A DNA stretch of 64,000 nucleotides from positions 1 through 64,000 of the forward strand of contig CAZFVY010000009.1 of assembly GCA_964522665.1 (NCBI GenBank). Direction: 5' to 3'. Positions 24,485-34,098 of the stretch are shown piece by piece. Under the pieces are notes generated by a model, which was not told the DNA's origin, did not search any database, and was given only the letters and a program-made list of their open reading frames with translations. How positions within the stretch are numbered: the stretch's first letter is position 1; each line of letters begins with the position of its first letter. Made by a program: the position numbers and the translations under genes. This DNA is from CAZFVY01 sp964522665 (lineage in GTDB: Bacteria; Verrucomicrobiota; Verrucomicrobiia; Limisphaerales; CAZFVY01).

Positions 24485-24631
24485 CCAACTTCGGTTTTCG
24501 GGCGGCACCACGAATCGCGCGCCGAAGGAAAAGGCGGTCGCGCCAACCGCTGTGGCCTTCGTTAACTTCCGCGAAGTTTGCTCGCTTTGGCAAGCATGGC
24601 GAAGGCTCGCCGCTTCGCCAGCGTAGGACGG

Positions 24632-25444
24632 CTACCAGAGTTCCCGATGTGGCTCGTGGTCATTGTTCCAGCGGCGGCGCGTCTCGTCGGTCTTCTCGAC
24701 GAGCGCATATTGTTTTGAGAATTCAATGTGACCATCGCAAAAAACGACGTTCGCTCCGCCTTGGTGACGATTGCCCGGCCATTTCTGCAGGCCATAGTTC
24801 GCGCCCGGCGTGATCAGATAATCGTAAATCGACGAGTCATCCGGCGCGAATCCCCCGAACGAGTCCGCGATAGCGATCATATCGCCGGGAAACCGAACGT
24901 CAGATTCGACCGTTTCCGGCGCCGACGAATCAAAGGGTTTGCCGTTCGGATAGGAATATCCCGGCTGCCCGTTCACCGCCATGCCAAGCCCCAAGTGGGC
25001 CGGCGGATCGACAATCGCAGTCCCTTCAGCGTTGTAGCCGTAACTCAAGCGGCGCGAAGAAGGCCAGGCGGGAGAATTCGTGATCCAAAAGACGAGCGGC
25101 GCCGCCGGACAATTTAGCGCGCCCCAATTCCCCGAAGCATAGGGAACCAAGCGATCGTACCACATGTGAAAGGCGATGCCCGGGCCGGGGTTTCCCTCGC
25201 AAACCAACGGATAGCTCTCCGCGTCGCCGACGTAGAGCGCGAGCGCAATCCCCAATTGACGCAGATTGTTTTTGCACGCGACCGATTTCGACGCGCTCTT
25301 CGAGCGCGAAACGGCCGGCAACATCAACGCCGTTAGCGCCGAGAGAATGCCGATAACCACGACCAATTCGACCAAATTAAACGCCTTCGTCCACGCGCAA
25401 CGTGAGCGCAAATTGAGCGGCGTTGGATGGACAAGACAATTCAT
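24632..25444 (-). CDS. Prepilin-type N-terminal cleavage/methylation protein with H-x9-DG-type end
   Basis: A 270-residue pseudopilin-like protein. The type IV prepilin motif lies at residues 21-35 (AFNLVELVVVIGIL): cleavage would fall after alanine 21 where glycine is usual, and the glutamate at +5 is kept. A single membrane helix follows, then SKSASKSVACKNNLRQLGIAL, the block common to DUF1559-like secreted proteins of the PVC group. The end GNRHQGGANVVFCDGHIEF is the H-x9-DG motif. Such proteins occur in large families in Planctomycetes and Verrucomicrobia and are thought to be surface or T2SS-linked pseudopilins. It stands alone on the minus strand. Confidence 0.85.
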   Translation of the reverse strand: MNCLVHPTPLNLRSRCAWTKAFNLVELVVVIGILSALTALMLPAVSRSKSASKSVACKNNLRQLGIALALYVGDAESYPLVCEGNPGPGIAFHMWYDRLVPYASGNWGALNCPAAPLVFWITNSPAWPSSRRLSYGYNAEGTAIVDPPAHLGLGMAVNGQPGYSYPNGKPFDSSAPETVESDVRFPGDMIAIADSFGGFAPDDSSIYDYLITPGANYGLQKWPGNRHQGGANVVFCDGHIEFSKQYALVEKTDETRRRWNNDHEPHRELW

Positions 25445-25564
25445 GGTGCAACGTGGGCAAGAAAAACGAGCATGTTACATGCCATTGAGTGACTGAAACT
25501 TACATTTGAGGAAGTCGGTTTGACGGATGAGTCGGGAAGACGAATTCGGAGCCTCGCCGCTAGT

Positions 25565-25604
25565 GTAGTGTCTCATAAATAACTGGTCATTTATGAGACT
25601 CTAC
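25565..25604. other. Long imperfect inverted repeat
   Basis: GTCTCATAAAT (25570-25580), loop AACTGGTC, ATTTATGAGAC (25589-25599): an 11-bp perfect stem that extends to GTAG/CTAC with one mismatch. It is AT-rich in a GC-rich setting. It could be a solo IS or MITE end pair, an operator, or a structured leader of the M2 peptidase gene 82 bases downstream. There is no T-run for a classical terminator. Confidence 0.55.
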
Positions 25605-25685
25605 GCTGGTTTCCACCGTTCGCGCCCTGGTCGTTGACTCACGAATGTTTGGCAATTTCCGCAGGCGCGCCTACAATGGCGCGCG

Positions 25686-27521
25686 ATGAAATTCGCCAAA
25701 CTTTCTTCGAGTTCACCCCGGAGATGGACGCAGACTCGCCACCGCGCCGTTGTGGCGCTCGCGTTAGCCCTCGGCTTTTTAGTCGCGCTGAACGCCAGAG
25801 CCGCCGTCACGCCGCAGGAACGCGCCGATCAATTCCTTGAGCTTGTCAACGCCGGCTACCAAGCGCTCTATCGGGTCAATAGCCAAGCCCAGTGGGACGC
25901 CGCGACGGACGTGACGCCCGCGCACGACGCCGCTTCCGAAACCGCCGGCAAGGCGCTCGCGGCTTTCGCCGGCAATCCCGCCCTGATTCAGGAAGCCAAA
26001 TCGCTCCTCGAGAAACGCGGCGAACTGAAACCGATCACCGCCCTTCAATTGGAGCACGCCCTGCTCAACGCCGCCGAAGGGCCGATGACGAATCCGAAAC
26101 TGGTCGCCGACCGCATCGCCGCCGAGACCCAGCAGGCTTCCGTCATGAACTCGTTCGTTTTCCATTTGCATGAGAAGCCGATCACCGCCAACGAAATTGA
26201 CGACCAACTCGAAACCAGCACCGTCCTCGCCGACCGTCAGGCCGTCTGGGAAGCCTCGAAGCAATCGGGACAGGCCCTCAAATCCGGATTAATCCAATTG
26301 CAACGCCTGCGCAACGGCGTCGCCCAGGAACTTGGCCACCACGACTATTTCGCGCTGCAAGTCGCGGCGTACGGCATGACCACCGACGAGATGGTCAAGC
26401 TGCAGGACGACTTCATGCGCGACCTCCGACCGCTTTACCTCCAACTGCACACTTGGGTGAAATATAAATTGGCGCAGAAGTTTGGCCAGCCACCGCCGAA
26501 ATTGATCCCCGCGCACTGGCTCAACAATCGTTGGAGCCAGGAATGGTCGGGGATCGTCGAGGCCGCCAATATCGACGACCGCTTCAAGGGCAAATCCGAT
26601 GAGTGGGTCGTCAAGACGGCGGAACAATTTTACACCGGTCTCGGCTTCGAAAAGCTCCCCGCCAGTTTCTGGACCCTTTCGGACCTCTATCCGTTGAAGC
26701 CCGGCGACACTCGCAAAAAGAACACTCATGGCTCGTGCTGGCACGTCGATTTGGACACCGATATCCGCTCGCTGATGAGCGTTGAACCGAATACCCAGTG
26801 GTTCAAGACCGCCCACCACGAGTTGGGCCACGCCTACTATTTCATGAGCTACACGCGCCCCGAAGTGCCGCCTCTGCTGCGCTTGGGCGCCAATCCGGCT
26901 TTTCACGAAGGGATGGGTGAACTCATCTCTTTGGCGTCGATGCAGGTTCCGTATCTTCAGTCGCTCGGCGTGCTCCCCGCCGACTTCCAAGCCGACCAGA
27001 CGGCGTTTCTCCTCAACGACGCCCTGGCCAGCTCGGTGCCCTTCATTTTCTGGAGCTCGGGCACGATGACCCACTGGGAGGCCGACCTCTACGCCCACAA
27101 CCTCAGCCCCGCCGAGTGGAACGCCCGTTGGTGGAAATATGTCCGCGATTTCCAGGGTGTCGAACCACCGTCGCCCCGCGATGAATCGTATTGTGATCCG
27201 GCCACCAAGACCCACATCAACGACACCCCCGCCTATTATTACTCGTACGCCATCGCGACGGTCTTCAAGTTCCAACTCCACGACTACATCGCGCGCCACA
27301 TTCTGCATCAGCCGCCTCAAAGCTGCAATTACGCGAACAGTCGGGAGGTCGGCGATTTCCTAAGAAAAATCATGGCGAAGGGCGCCACGGAAGACTGGCG
27401 GAAGGTATTGCGCGAAGCGACTGGCGAGGACCTCTCGACCCGCGCGATGGTCGAGTATTTCAAGCCCTTGACCGCCTGGCTCGCGGAGCAAAACAAGGGC
27501 CGCCCGATCGGCTGGGAGTAA
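25686..27521 (+). CDS. M2 family metallopeptidase (angiotensin-converting-enzyme-like peptidyl-dipeptidase)
   Basis: A 611-residue exported zinc peptidase. The N-terminus is basic, followed by VVALALALGFLVALNARAA as signal peptide. The catalytic site is HHELGHAYYF (HExxH with both zinc histidines and the catalytic glutamate) and the third ligand is in FHEGMGELISLAS, exactly the M2 arrangement. Other ACE-family blocks are seen: SCWHVD near the active site and PAYYYSYAIATVFKFQLHDYI at the C-terminal end. It removes C-terminal dipeptides from peptides in the periplasm. The length matches single-domain bacterial ACE homologues. It ends 14 bases from the convergent kinase gene. The physiological substrate is unknown. 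Confidence 0.93.
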   Translation: MKFAKLSSSSPRRWTQTRHRAVVALALALGFLVALNARAAVTPQERADQFLELVNAGYQALYRVNSQAQWDAATDVTPAHDAASETAGKALAAFAGNPALIQEAKSLLEKRGELKPITALQLEHALLNAAEGPMTNPKLVADRIAAETQQASVMNSFVFHLHEKPITANEIDDQLETSTVLADRQAVWEASKQSGQALKSGLIQLQRLRNGVAQELGHHDYFALQVAAYGMTTDEMVKLQDDFMRDLRPLYLQLHTWVKYKLAQKFGQPPPKLIPAHWLNNRWSQEWSGIVEAANIDDRFKGKSDEWVVKTAEQFYTGLGFEKLPASFWTLSDLYPLKPGDTRKKNTHGSCWHVDLDTDIRSLMSVEPNTQWFKTAHHELGHAYYFMSYTRPEVPPLLRLGANPAFHEGMGELISLASMQVPYLQSLGVLPADFQADQTAFLLNDALASSVPFIFWSSGTMTHWEADLYAHNLSPAEWNARWWKYVRDFQGVEPPSPRDESYCDPATKTHINDTPAYYYSYAIATVFKFQLHDYIARHILHQPPQSCNYANSREVGDFLRKIMAKGATEDWRKVLREATGEDLSTRAMVEYFKPLTAWLAEQNKGRPIGWE

Positions 27522-27535
27522 ACGCGCCGCGCCCG

Positions 27536-29698
27536 CTAATTCGGCTTCGTCCCGGCGCCCAGCGCCTCGGTCGCCTCCCGGGCCAGCGCCCAGTCGATCA
27601 ACACGTCGGAAGGATTGTCGCCGAGCCTCGTCGCGCCGGGCTTAGGCAGGTTTTTCTGCATGACCTCATTCCCTTTGGCCAGCGCCGCGCGGGCCGCGTC
27701 CGGCTGATTCAGTTTCTGGTACGCCAGCGCCAGAACCATATAGGCTTCGACATCCCGCGTGACATCGACGTTCGGCTTTACCAGAACTTTGTTCATCCCT
27801 TCGATGGCTTCCGCGAAGTGATCGAGCCGGTAGGCGCCGAACGCGGCCGAAAAGACCGCGTAGAGCGTGGGCAACCGCGCGTTGGCCGGGCCGAATTTAG
27901 CGACCGCTTCCCGATTGAGGTCCGGGGAGGCGACGAGCAGGCAATCCTTCAACAACCGCTCGGCGATCACCAGATTCGTGGTCGAGCCATACTGCGACAG
28001 CATTCGCTGGCAAAGGTGGCGGTAACCGTCGAGGTCCCCCACCTGCACTAAAATCGGCGCCAGCGTATGATACGCCCAATGATCGTCCGGCGCCAGATCG
28101 ACCACCTTCGTCAAATTTGAAACCGCCGCGGGGAATTCCGTCCGCTGCAGGTGGATCGAACCCAAGGCGTTGAAAAGACTCGCCATCACCGGTATGGGCG
28201 GGACTTCATTCACCAATTGTTCGGCTTTTTCGTACGCCCCTTGGGTCAGGTACAGGCCGGAACGTGAGATTTTTTCGCCCATCTCCGCCTGCTTGCGGAA
28301 TTGCGCCTCCTTCACGACCATTTCTTCGGCCTTCTGGCGCAAACTAGCCTGCCACCGCTCCGCTTCGTCGGCCCGTTTGCGTGCCTTGCGCTCCTGGACA
28401 AAGAGATAGGTCGAGAGTCCCAAACCGATGATCAACGCCGCCGCGACCGCGCCGCCCGCCACGAAACCGAGTTTGTTGCGACGCACCATCTTCTGAAAGC
28501 GATACAAACTGCTCGGCGGGCGCGCTTCCACCGGCTCGTTGTTCAAATACCTCGTCAAATCCGCGGCCAACGCGCTGGCCGTTTCGTAGCGGCGCGTCCG
28601 GTCCTTTTCCAGGCACTTCATCGCGATCCAATCCGGATCACCACGCAGCAGCGCGATCAAGCGCGGCGCCTCGACCCGGCGCTGATTCGCCGTGGCGCTC
28701 AGTTCGCCATCCAACATCGTGCTGATGCGCGTTGACGGTCGTTCCGGTTCCTTTTCCCGAATCGTGCGCCGCATGGCGTCGAGGCCGCTCTGAATCAGAT
28801 CCTTCGAATCGAAAGGCGTTTTGCCGGTCAACAATTCGTAGAGCAGCACGCCCAAAGAATAGATGTCGCTGCGCGTGTCCACGTCCAGTCCGCTCATTTC
28901 GGCCTGCTCGGGACTCATGTAGGCCGGTGTGCCGATGAACTGTTCGAACGCGGTAAACAGCGTGTCATCCGTCAGCCGGCCCTGCGTCGCTTTCGCGATG
29001 CCAAAATCAATCACCTTCGGAATCGGCACGCCGTCATGCAGGGTGACCAGGATATTCGACGGCTTGATGTCCCGGTGGATCACCCCTTTTTGATGGGCGT
29101 GTTGGATGGCGTGACAGACTTGAATGAAGAGTTCAATTCGCTCGCGCGTGGACAGTTTGTTTTGGTCACAATACGCGGTGATCTTGATGCCGCGAACCAA
29201 CTCCATCACAAAAAACGGTCGTCCGGCCTCGGTCGCGCCGGCGTCGAGAACTTTGGCGATATTGGGGTGATCCATCATCGCCAGCGCCTGCCGTTCCGCG
29301 TCAAAACGGGCCACCACTTGTTTGGTGTCCATCCCGAGCTTAATGACCTTAAGTGCCACACGGCGGCGAACCGGCTCCTCCTGTTCGGCCATGTAAACAA
29401 TGCCGCAGCCGCCTTCACCAATATTTTGCAGCAGCTTATATCTGCCAATCCGGTCACCGGCCTGCTCTTCCGGCGGCAAGGCGATAACCATCGTCTTGTT
29501 CGCGGGAGGCGCCGCCGCAGGCGGGGGTACGGCGGCTGGGGTCGCCGCCACGGCGGGAGCCTCCAGCCGAGCGAGGATTCGCTGGCGCAGCGCCGAGTCG
29601 CTCCCACAAACCCGGTTCAAATAGGCCTCCCGTCGGTCGGCGGGCAATTCCGCCGCCGCTTCAAACAGCGCTTCCTCGCGTGGATCAGTAGGGTTCAT
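27536..29698 (-). CDS. Membrane Ser/Thr protein kinase with TPR repeats
   Basis: A 720-residue PknB-type (Hanks) kinase. Residues 1-80 are an acidic/alanine-proline linker. The kinase domain, about 85-355, shows the glycine loop IGEGGCGIVYMAE, the lysine in VALKVIKLG, the catalytic loop HRDIKPSNIL, DFGIAKATQ and GTPAYMSPEQ. A transmembrane helix (LGFVAGGAVAAALIIGLGLSTYLFV, about 425-450) separates it from a charged coiled linker (KARKRADEAERWQ) and a C-terminal TPR region (AYEKAEQLVNEVP, NALGSIHLQRTEFPAAVSNL, WAYHTLAPILVQVGDL). The layout is common in Verrucomicrobia and Acidobacteria, where these kinases are very numerous. All catalytic residues are present, so it should be active. Confidence 0.93.
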   Translation of the reverse strand: MNPTDPREEALFEAAAELPADRREAYLNRVCGSDSALRQRILARLEAPAVAATPAAVPPPAAAPPANKTMVIALPPEEQAGDRIGRYKLLQNIGEGGCGIVYMAEQEEPVRRRVALKVIKLGMDTKQVVARFDAERQALAMMDHPNIAKVLDAGATEAGRPFFVMELVRGIKITAYCDQNKLSTRERIELFIQVCHAIQHAHQKGVIHRDIKPSNILVTLHDGVPIPKVIDFGIAKATQGRLTDDTLFTAFEQFIGTPAYMSPEQAEMSGLDVDTRSDIYSLGVLLYELLTGKTPFDSKDLIQSGLDAMRRTIREKEPERPSTRISTMLDGELSATANQRRVEAPRLIALLRGDPDWIAMKCLEKDRTRRYETASALAADLTRYLNNEPVEARPPSSLYRFQKMVRRNKLGFVAGGAVAAALIIGLGLSTYLFVQERKARKRADEAERWQASLRQKAEEMVVKEAQFRKQAEMGEKISRSGLYLTQGAYEKAEQLVNEVPPIPVMASLFNALGSIHLQRTEFPAAVSNLTKVVDLAPDDHWAYHTLAPILVQVGDLDGYRHLCQRMLSQYGSTTNLVIAERLLKDCLLVASPDLNREAVAKFGPANARLPTLYAVFSAAFGAYRLDHFAEAIEGMNKVLVKPNVDVTRDVEAYMVLALAYQKLNQPDAARAALAKGNEVMQKNLPKPGATRLGDNPSDVLIDWALAREATEALGAGTKPN

Positions 29699-29993
29699 TG
29701 AAATGGGGTTGGCTTCGGTGGTTCAAAAGGTTGCGCCGTCAGCCACACTTCCAGCGGGTGGTCGCCTTGGCCAGGTGATTTGAGACACCTACCGGCGGCG
29801 CTCACAACCAAACGAGTCAAACCGTCGCCATCACGGAAGGCCCGGGAAGTTGGTGCATCTCGGTGGGAAGTTTCAGGCATGCGCGTTCGTTCAGGTTGGC
29901 CCGACGATACGCGGCGCCTGGCAACATTGCAACTTCCGTGCGCCACGCGACGCGGCGCTCGACAGCCCGCGTGGTTTTCGGAACAATCGCCGG

Positions 29994-30596
29994 GTGAAAC
30001 AATCAATTGTGACGTTGGATTTGGAAGGCGTCCTGACGCCGGAAATCTGGATCGCCGTGGCCGAAAAGACCGGCATCAAGGAGTTGCGGCTGACGACTCG
30101 CGAGGTGCCCGACTACGACGTGCTCATGAAGGGCCGGCTCAAAATCCTCGACGCCCACAAATTAACGCTCTCGGACATTCAGGCCGTCATTGCCACTCTC
30201 GGCCCTTTGCCCGGCGCGCTCGAGTTTCTGCGAACCCTCCGCGGGTTCACCCAGGTCATCATTCTTTCCGACACCTTCGAGCAGTTTGCCCAACCGCTGA
30301 TGCGCCAGCTCGAATGGCCGACCCTGCTCTGTCATCGCCTGGTGGTTGAGAATGACCGTATCGTCAACTATCAACTCCGACAGTCCGACCAGAAGCGCAA
30401 GGCGACCGCCGCGCTCAAGAACCTGAACTATCAGGTCATCGCCGCCGGCGATTCGTACAATGATACCGCGATGCTCATCGAAGCCGATCACGGTTTCCTT
30501 TTCCGCGCCCCCGAGAATGTCCGCCGCGAATTCTCGCAATTCAAAGCCGTGGAACACTACGCCGATTTGCTCGCTTTGATTAAAGCCGTCGCCTAG
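29994..30596 (+). CDS. thrH: ThrH: bifunctional phosphoserine phosphatase / homoserine phosphotransferase
   Basis: A 200-residue HAD enzyme. It dephosphorylates phosphoserine and can pass the phosphate to homoserine, bridging serine and threonine synthesis. The start is a GTG (29994) because the family begins just before LDLEGVLTPEIW, the nucleophile motif with its diagnostic DLEG. Further ThrH blocks: VPDYDVLMKGRLKIL, VIILSDTFEQFAQPLMRQL (motif II), PTLLCHRLVV, YQLRQSDQKRKA, AAGDSYNDTAML (motif IV) and FRAPENVRREF. The match runs through the whole length. It is divergent from the kinase gene, with 295 bases between start codons that hold no other gene I can support. Confidence 0.93.
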   Translation: MKQSIVTLDLEGVLTPEIWIAVAEKTGIKELRLTTREVPDYDVLMKGRLKILDAHKLTLSDIQAVIATLGPLPGALEFLRTLRGFTQVIILSDTFEQFAQPLMRQLEWPTLLCHRLVVENDRIVNYQLRQSDQKRKATAALKNLNYQVIAAGDSYNDTAMLIEADHGFLFRAPENVRREFSQFKAVEHYADLLALIKAVA

Positions 30597-30647
30597 TTCA
30601 GCGTTGATCGCCGACGCCCCGTGTCGCGAGCAACTCCCCCCCGCGAT

Positions 30648-31628
30648 TCAATCTTCCGCCTTCGAACTTCTCCCGGTCAGATCGCGCACGGCGAGCGCGA
30701 CATCCTTCCCCTCGTAAAGCATCGCGTAAACCTCGTCGATGATCGGTGTCACCACGCCCAATTTCCGCCCCAATTGCCACGCCGAGCGCGCCGTCGGATA
30801 GCCTTCTACCGCTCCCACGGAAGTGGCCAGAATTTCCGCCGACTTCTCCCCACGGCCCAACCGCTCGCCGAAGGCGCGATTTCGGCTCAGCCGCGAAAAA
30901 CAGGTTACCGTTAGATCACCCAGCCCACTCAATCCGGCGAACGTCTCGGCTTGCGCGCCGGACGCCACGCCGAGGCGGCGAATTTCCGCAATGCCCCGCG
31001 TGACCAGCGCCGCCTTCGCGTTGTCGCCGAATCCCAGCCCATCACCCACCCCGGCGGCGATCGCGATCACGTTTTTGAGCGCGCCACCCAATTCCACTCC
31101 CAACCAATCCGCCGTCGTGTAAACCCGAAACGCGGGACGATGGAGGAGTTCCTGAATGGCAATCAACGCCGCCTTGTCTTCGCCACCCGCGACGATCGCC
31201 GTCGGAATGCCGCGCGCGACCTCGATCGCCAACGTTGGCCCGGACAACGCCACCGCCCTGGCGTCTGGCATCACTTCGCGCAGGACCCCACCCATCGTAA
31301 GCCCGGTGTCGGACTCGATCCCTTTCGTCACGCTCACCGCGATGCCATTGAAGTTTGGCAGTCGTTGCGCGACCTCACGAAACGCTTTCGACGGCAGCGC
31401 GAACACGATGCAAGCGCTCCCCGCCGCGGCCTTCAGCAAGTCCGGTTCGACCAACCAATCCGGCGGCAATTCAATCCCGGGCAGGTAACGATCGTTTCGA
31501 CCGAGCGCAAGTAGCGCCAGCAGCCGCTCAGCGTTGTGGCCCCAAATCGTGACGGGCCGCTCGGGTCGGTGCAGCAAACGCGCCAGCGCCGTTCCCCAAG
31601 CGCCGGCCCCCAAAACGGTAATCTTCAT
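30648..31628 (-). CDS. gpsA: NAD(P)H-dependent glycerol-3-phosphate dehydrogenase
   Basis: A 326-residue enzyme that reduces dihydroxyacetone phosphate to sn-glycerol 3-phosphate, the first committed step of phospholipid synthesis. The N-terminal Rossmann motif is VLGAGAWGTALA. IAVSVTKGIE, ALSGPTLAIEVARGIPTA and GVELGGALKNVIAIAAGVGDGLGFGDNAKAAL contain the catalytic lysine and substrate contacts. GLSGLGDLTVTCFSRLSRNR and VVTPIIDEVYAMLYEGKD are the C-terminal signatures. The ATG overlaps the plsY stop codon (ATGA), so the two are co-translated; their products act in sequence, GpsA making the acceptor that PlsY acylates. Confidence 0.96.
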   Translation of the reverse strand: MKITVLGAGAWGTALARLLHRPERPVTIWGHNAERLLALLALGRNDRYLPGIELPPDWLVEPDLLKAAAGSACIVFALPSKAFREVAQRLPNFNGIAVSVTKGIESDTGLTMGGVLREVMPDARAVALSGPTLAIEVARGIPTAIVAGGEDKAALIAIQELLHRPAFRVYTTADWLGVELGGALKNVIAIAAGVGDGLGFGDNAKAALVTRGIAEIRRLGVASGAQAETFAGLSGLGDLTVTCFSRLSRNRAFGERLGRGEKSAEILATSVGAVEGYPTARSAWQLGRKLGVVTPIIDEVYAMLYEGKDVALAVRDLTGRSSKAED

Positions 31629-32281
31629 GGCGGAGGATTCGCAGCGCGCTTCGCGGATCCGAAGCGATGCTCCGTCCCGTTCAGCAGCCGCTGGATATTC
31701 GCCTTGTGTTTATAAATCGCCAGCGCGCCGAGGATTACGGAAATTGCGTTCATCAATTGACTCCCGCCGCAGGCCCAGACCGCAACGGGCAGAGCAATCG
31801 CAGCCGCAATCGACGCCAGGGAGACGTAACGGCTCACCGCCAGCGTCAGACACCAAGCTCCCAACGCCACCAACAGCGCCCACGGGGCCAACCCGACGAA
31901 AACACCTGCCGTCGTCGCCACCCCTTTTCCGCCTTTGAACTTCAGCCAAACCGGATAATTATGCCCCAAAATCGCCGCCACCCCGGCCACCAACGCTAGA
32001 TGTTCCTGCGTCGGCCTCCCGTCGGCGCCGACTCCGGCCGGCGCCATTCCCGCCAGCGCCGCGATCAGACGGCACGCAAGAAACCCCTTCAGCGCGTCCG
32101 CCAGTAGTACCAGCACGCCCGCCGTCTTGCCCAGAATCCGGAAAACGTTCGTGGCTCCAATGTTCCCGCTCCCAACCGCGCGAATATCGATCCCCTTCGC
32201 CCGCGCCACCAGATAACCGGTGGGAATCGAGCCAAGCAAATACGCGGCGACCACGTCACCCAAATAACGAAACCAATGCAC
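31625..32281 (-). CDS. plsY: Glycerol-3-phosphate acyltransferase PlsY
   Basis: A 218-residue membrane enzyme that transfers acyl from acyl-phosphate to glycerol 3-phosphate. The start is put at GTG 32281 (VHWFRYLGDVVAAY), which gives the usual family length; the frame is open to an ATG at 32488, but the extra 69 residues show no similarity. Signature loops: LLGSIPTGYLVARAKGIDIR, GSGNIGATNVFRILGK and GHNYPVWLKFKGGKGVATTAGVF, with five or so membrane helices. The stop overlaps the gpsA start. It is divergent from the polysaccharide operon. Confidence 0.93.
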   Translation of the reverse strand: MHWFRYLGDVVAAYLLGSIPTGYLVARAKGIDIRAVGSGNIGATNVFRILGKTAGVLVLLADALKGFLACRLIAALAGMAPAGVGADGRPTQEHLALVAGVAAILGHNYPVWLKFKGGKGVATTAGVFVGLAPWALLVALGAWCLTLAVSRYVSLASIAAAIALPVAVWACGGSQLMNAISVILGALAIYKHKANIQRLLNGTEHRFGSAKRAANPPP

Positions 32282-32556
32282 CGCTCGACTGTAACGCCCT
32301 GCCCCAGAATTGGCTACAATTTCGTCGCCGCCCGCCTCGTAGTTCGTTTCGTTCGTTTGCGGAATCCTACCTCCACGGACCGATCCAAGGCGTCCGCTAA
32401 GACCGATAACAACGGTTAAGGCCGGCAACGCGCCGAGTGCGGCCAGAAGGCCCTCTCCCCGACTTTGGTAAGCGTCTTTCTGAGTCAAAACGACGTTGCG
32501 CAGGACCGTGAATTTGATTGCCTAAGCCTGCTTGGAAATGCGATTCTGCCGAGCGA

Positions 32557-34065
32557 ATGAATCGTGACATTGGGTTGCCCCAAACCATTTTGATCTATGC
32601 GCTGTGCCTGCCGCTGGCGCTGGTCGCCGGTTACCTCCTTTCCACCCCGCTCGCCACGACGAGCCTGACCTTTGTCGGACTCCTATTCTGCGGGCTATCG
32701 ATTCCGCTGTTGTTGAAATGGCATCACAACATTCTAATCTTCACGTGGAACGCCTCCCTGATTGTTTTCTTTCTGCCCGGGGAGCCAGCGCTCGGGACCG
32801 TCTTCGCCGGCGTCAGTCTCTTCCTCTCGGTAATAAACCGGACGATGCGCAAAGGCGCGAGCTTTATCAGCGTGCCTTCAGTCGCGGCGCCGCTGATCTT
32901 TTTGGGCATCCTAGTCGCTCTCACGGCGTACGCGACCGGGGGCATCGGCGGCCGAGCGTTCGGAAGCGATACGTGGGGAGCCAAGCGGTACCTCGGCGTC
33001 TTTGGCGCCATTATCGGCTACTTTGCCATGACGGCGCAGGCCATTCCGGTGAATCGCGGACGATTGGCGGTCGCGCTCTACTTTTTTTCGGGTGCGACCA
33101 TGATCGTGAGCGACTTGGCATTCGCCGCCGGACCGGCCTTCTACTTTCTGTTCATTGTCTTTCCGACTGATTACGCGGTTTCACAGGCGCTTAGCCAAGG
33201 TGAACTGAACCGTCTGGCCGGCTTATCGTTCGGCTCCCTCGCCATCACCTATGCCCTGCTGGCGGTCTATGGTATTCGCGGGATATTGAATTCACGAAAA
33301 CTCTGGCGGCCGGTGCTTTTCATCGCCCTCGTCGCTGCGGCCTTGTTTGGCGGCTTTCGGTCCTCGGTGATTCTATTAGCCCTCATTTTTGTCGTTTTGT
33401 TCTACTTCGAGCGCCTTTTTCGGACGATCCTTTTTCCCGCGCTGCTGCTGAGTGGCCTGCTGGTGGGCGTGTTCGTCGTCGCCTTTGTCGATCGCATGCC
33501 GCTATCGGTGCAGCGGAGCTTGAGTTTTCTCCCGCTCAATGTCGGTCAACAGGCGCGGCAGGACGCGGTCGGAACGCTCGATTGGCGGTTTCAAATGTGG
33601 AAGACGTTGCTGCCGGACGTGCCGAAGTATATCCTGCTTGGAAAAGGTTACGCCTTCAGCGGGACGGACTTTACGTTGACCACCGAGGCCGTCCGCCGCG
33701 GCTACTACTCGGCCTACGAAGACACGCTGATTAGTGGCAATTACCACCAGGGGATTCTTACGATCATCATCCCGTTCGGGATTTTTGGATTGATCGGGTT
33801 CGCGTGGTTCAGCTGGAATTCCCTCAAGGTGCTACGGGCGAACTACTATCATGGCCCGCCAGAACTGGAGTTGGTAAATCGCTTTCTGCTGGCCTTTTTC
33901 GTCGCCAAACTTTTCTTTTACGTCGTTTTCTACGGTCAGTTCGACCTCGACTTGATGTCGTTCACCGGGGTGGTTGGGTTAAGCGTTTCCCTCAATGGCG
34001 GCGTGCGGTCATCAGCTCAAATTGAGTCGGAAAGCGCCCCCCGCGAAGATCTCGTCCTCGCCTAA
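32557..34065 (+). CDS. O-antigen ligase / Wzy-like polymerase family membrane protein
   Basis: A 502-residue integral membrane protein with about eleven hydrophobic helices and one larger periplasmic loop (about residues 330-400: LGKGYAFSGTDFTLT, YYSAYEDTLISGNYHQGIL). This topology is that of WaaL/Wzy-type glycan ligases and polymerases, which join lipid-linked repeat units at the periplasmic face. The start at ATG 32557 is chosen over an upstream TTG. It heads a tightly spaced + strand run of glycan genes that reaches 39847. The family call rests on topology, the histidine in the NYHQG loop and context. Polymerase and ligase cannot be separated by eye. Confidence 0.75.
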   Translation: MNRDIGLPQTILIYALCLPLALVAGYLLSTPLATTSLTFVGLLFCGLSIPLLLKWHHNILIFTWNASLIVFFLPGEPALGTVFAGVSLFLSVINRTMRKGASFISVPSVAAPLIFLGILVALTAYATGGIGGRAFGSDTWGAKRYLGVFGAIIGYFAMTAQAIPVNRGRLAVALYFFSGATMIVSDLAFAAGPAFYFLFIVFPTDYAVSQALSQGELNRLAGLSFGSLAITYALLAVYGIRGILNSRKLWRPVLFIALVAAALFGGFRSSVILLALIFVVLFYFERLFRTILFPALLLSGLLVGVFVVAFVDRMPLSVQRSLSFLPLNVGQQARQDAVGTLDWRFQMWKTLLPDVPKYILLGKGYAFSGTDFTLTTEAVRRGYYSAYEDTLISGNYHQGILTIIIPFGIFGLIGFAWFSWNSLKVLRANYYHGPPELELVNRFLLAFFVAKLFFYVVFYGQFDLDLMSFTGVVGLSVSLNGGVRSSAQIESESAPREDLVLA

Positions 34066-34098
34066 AGCGCCCTGATTACCGCGCCAGTCGTAGCCGGA

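Noticed and set aside
24545..24630. Palindromic stretch GGCGAAG...CTTCGCC after the MFS gene as a terminator or repeat copy
   Set aside because: The 7-bp stem (24598-24619) has no T-run. The surrounding sequence resembles common intergenic filler, but only one copy is present, so neither label can be supported.
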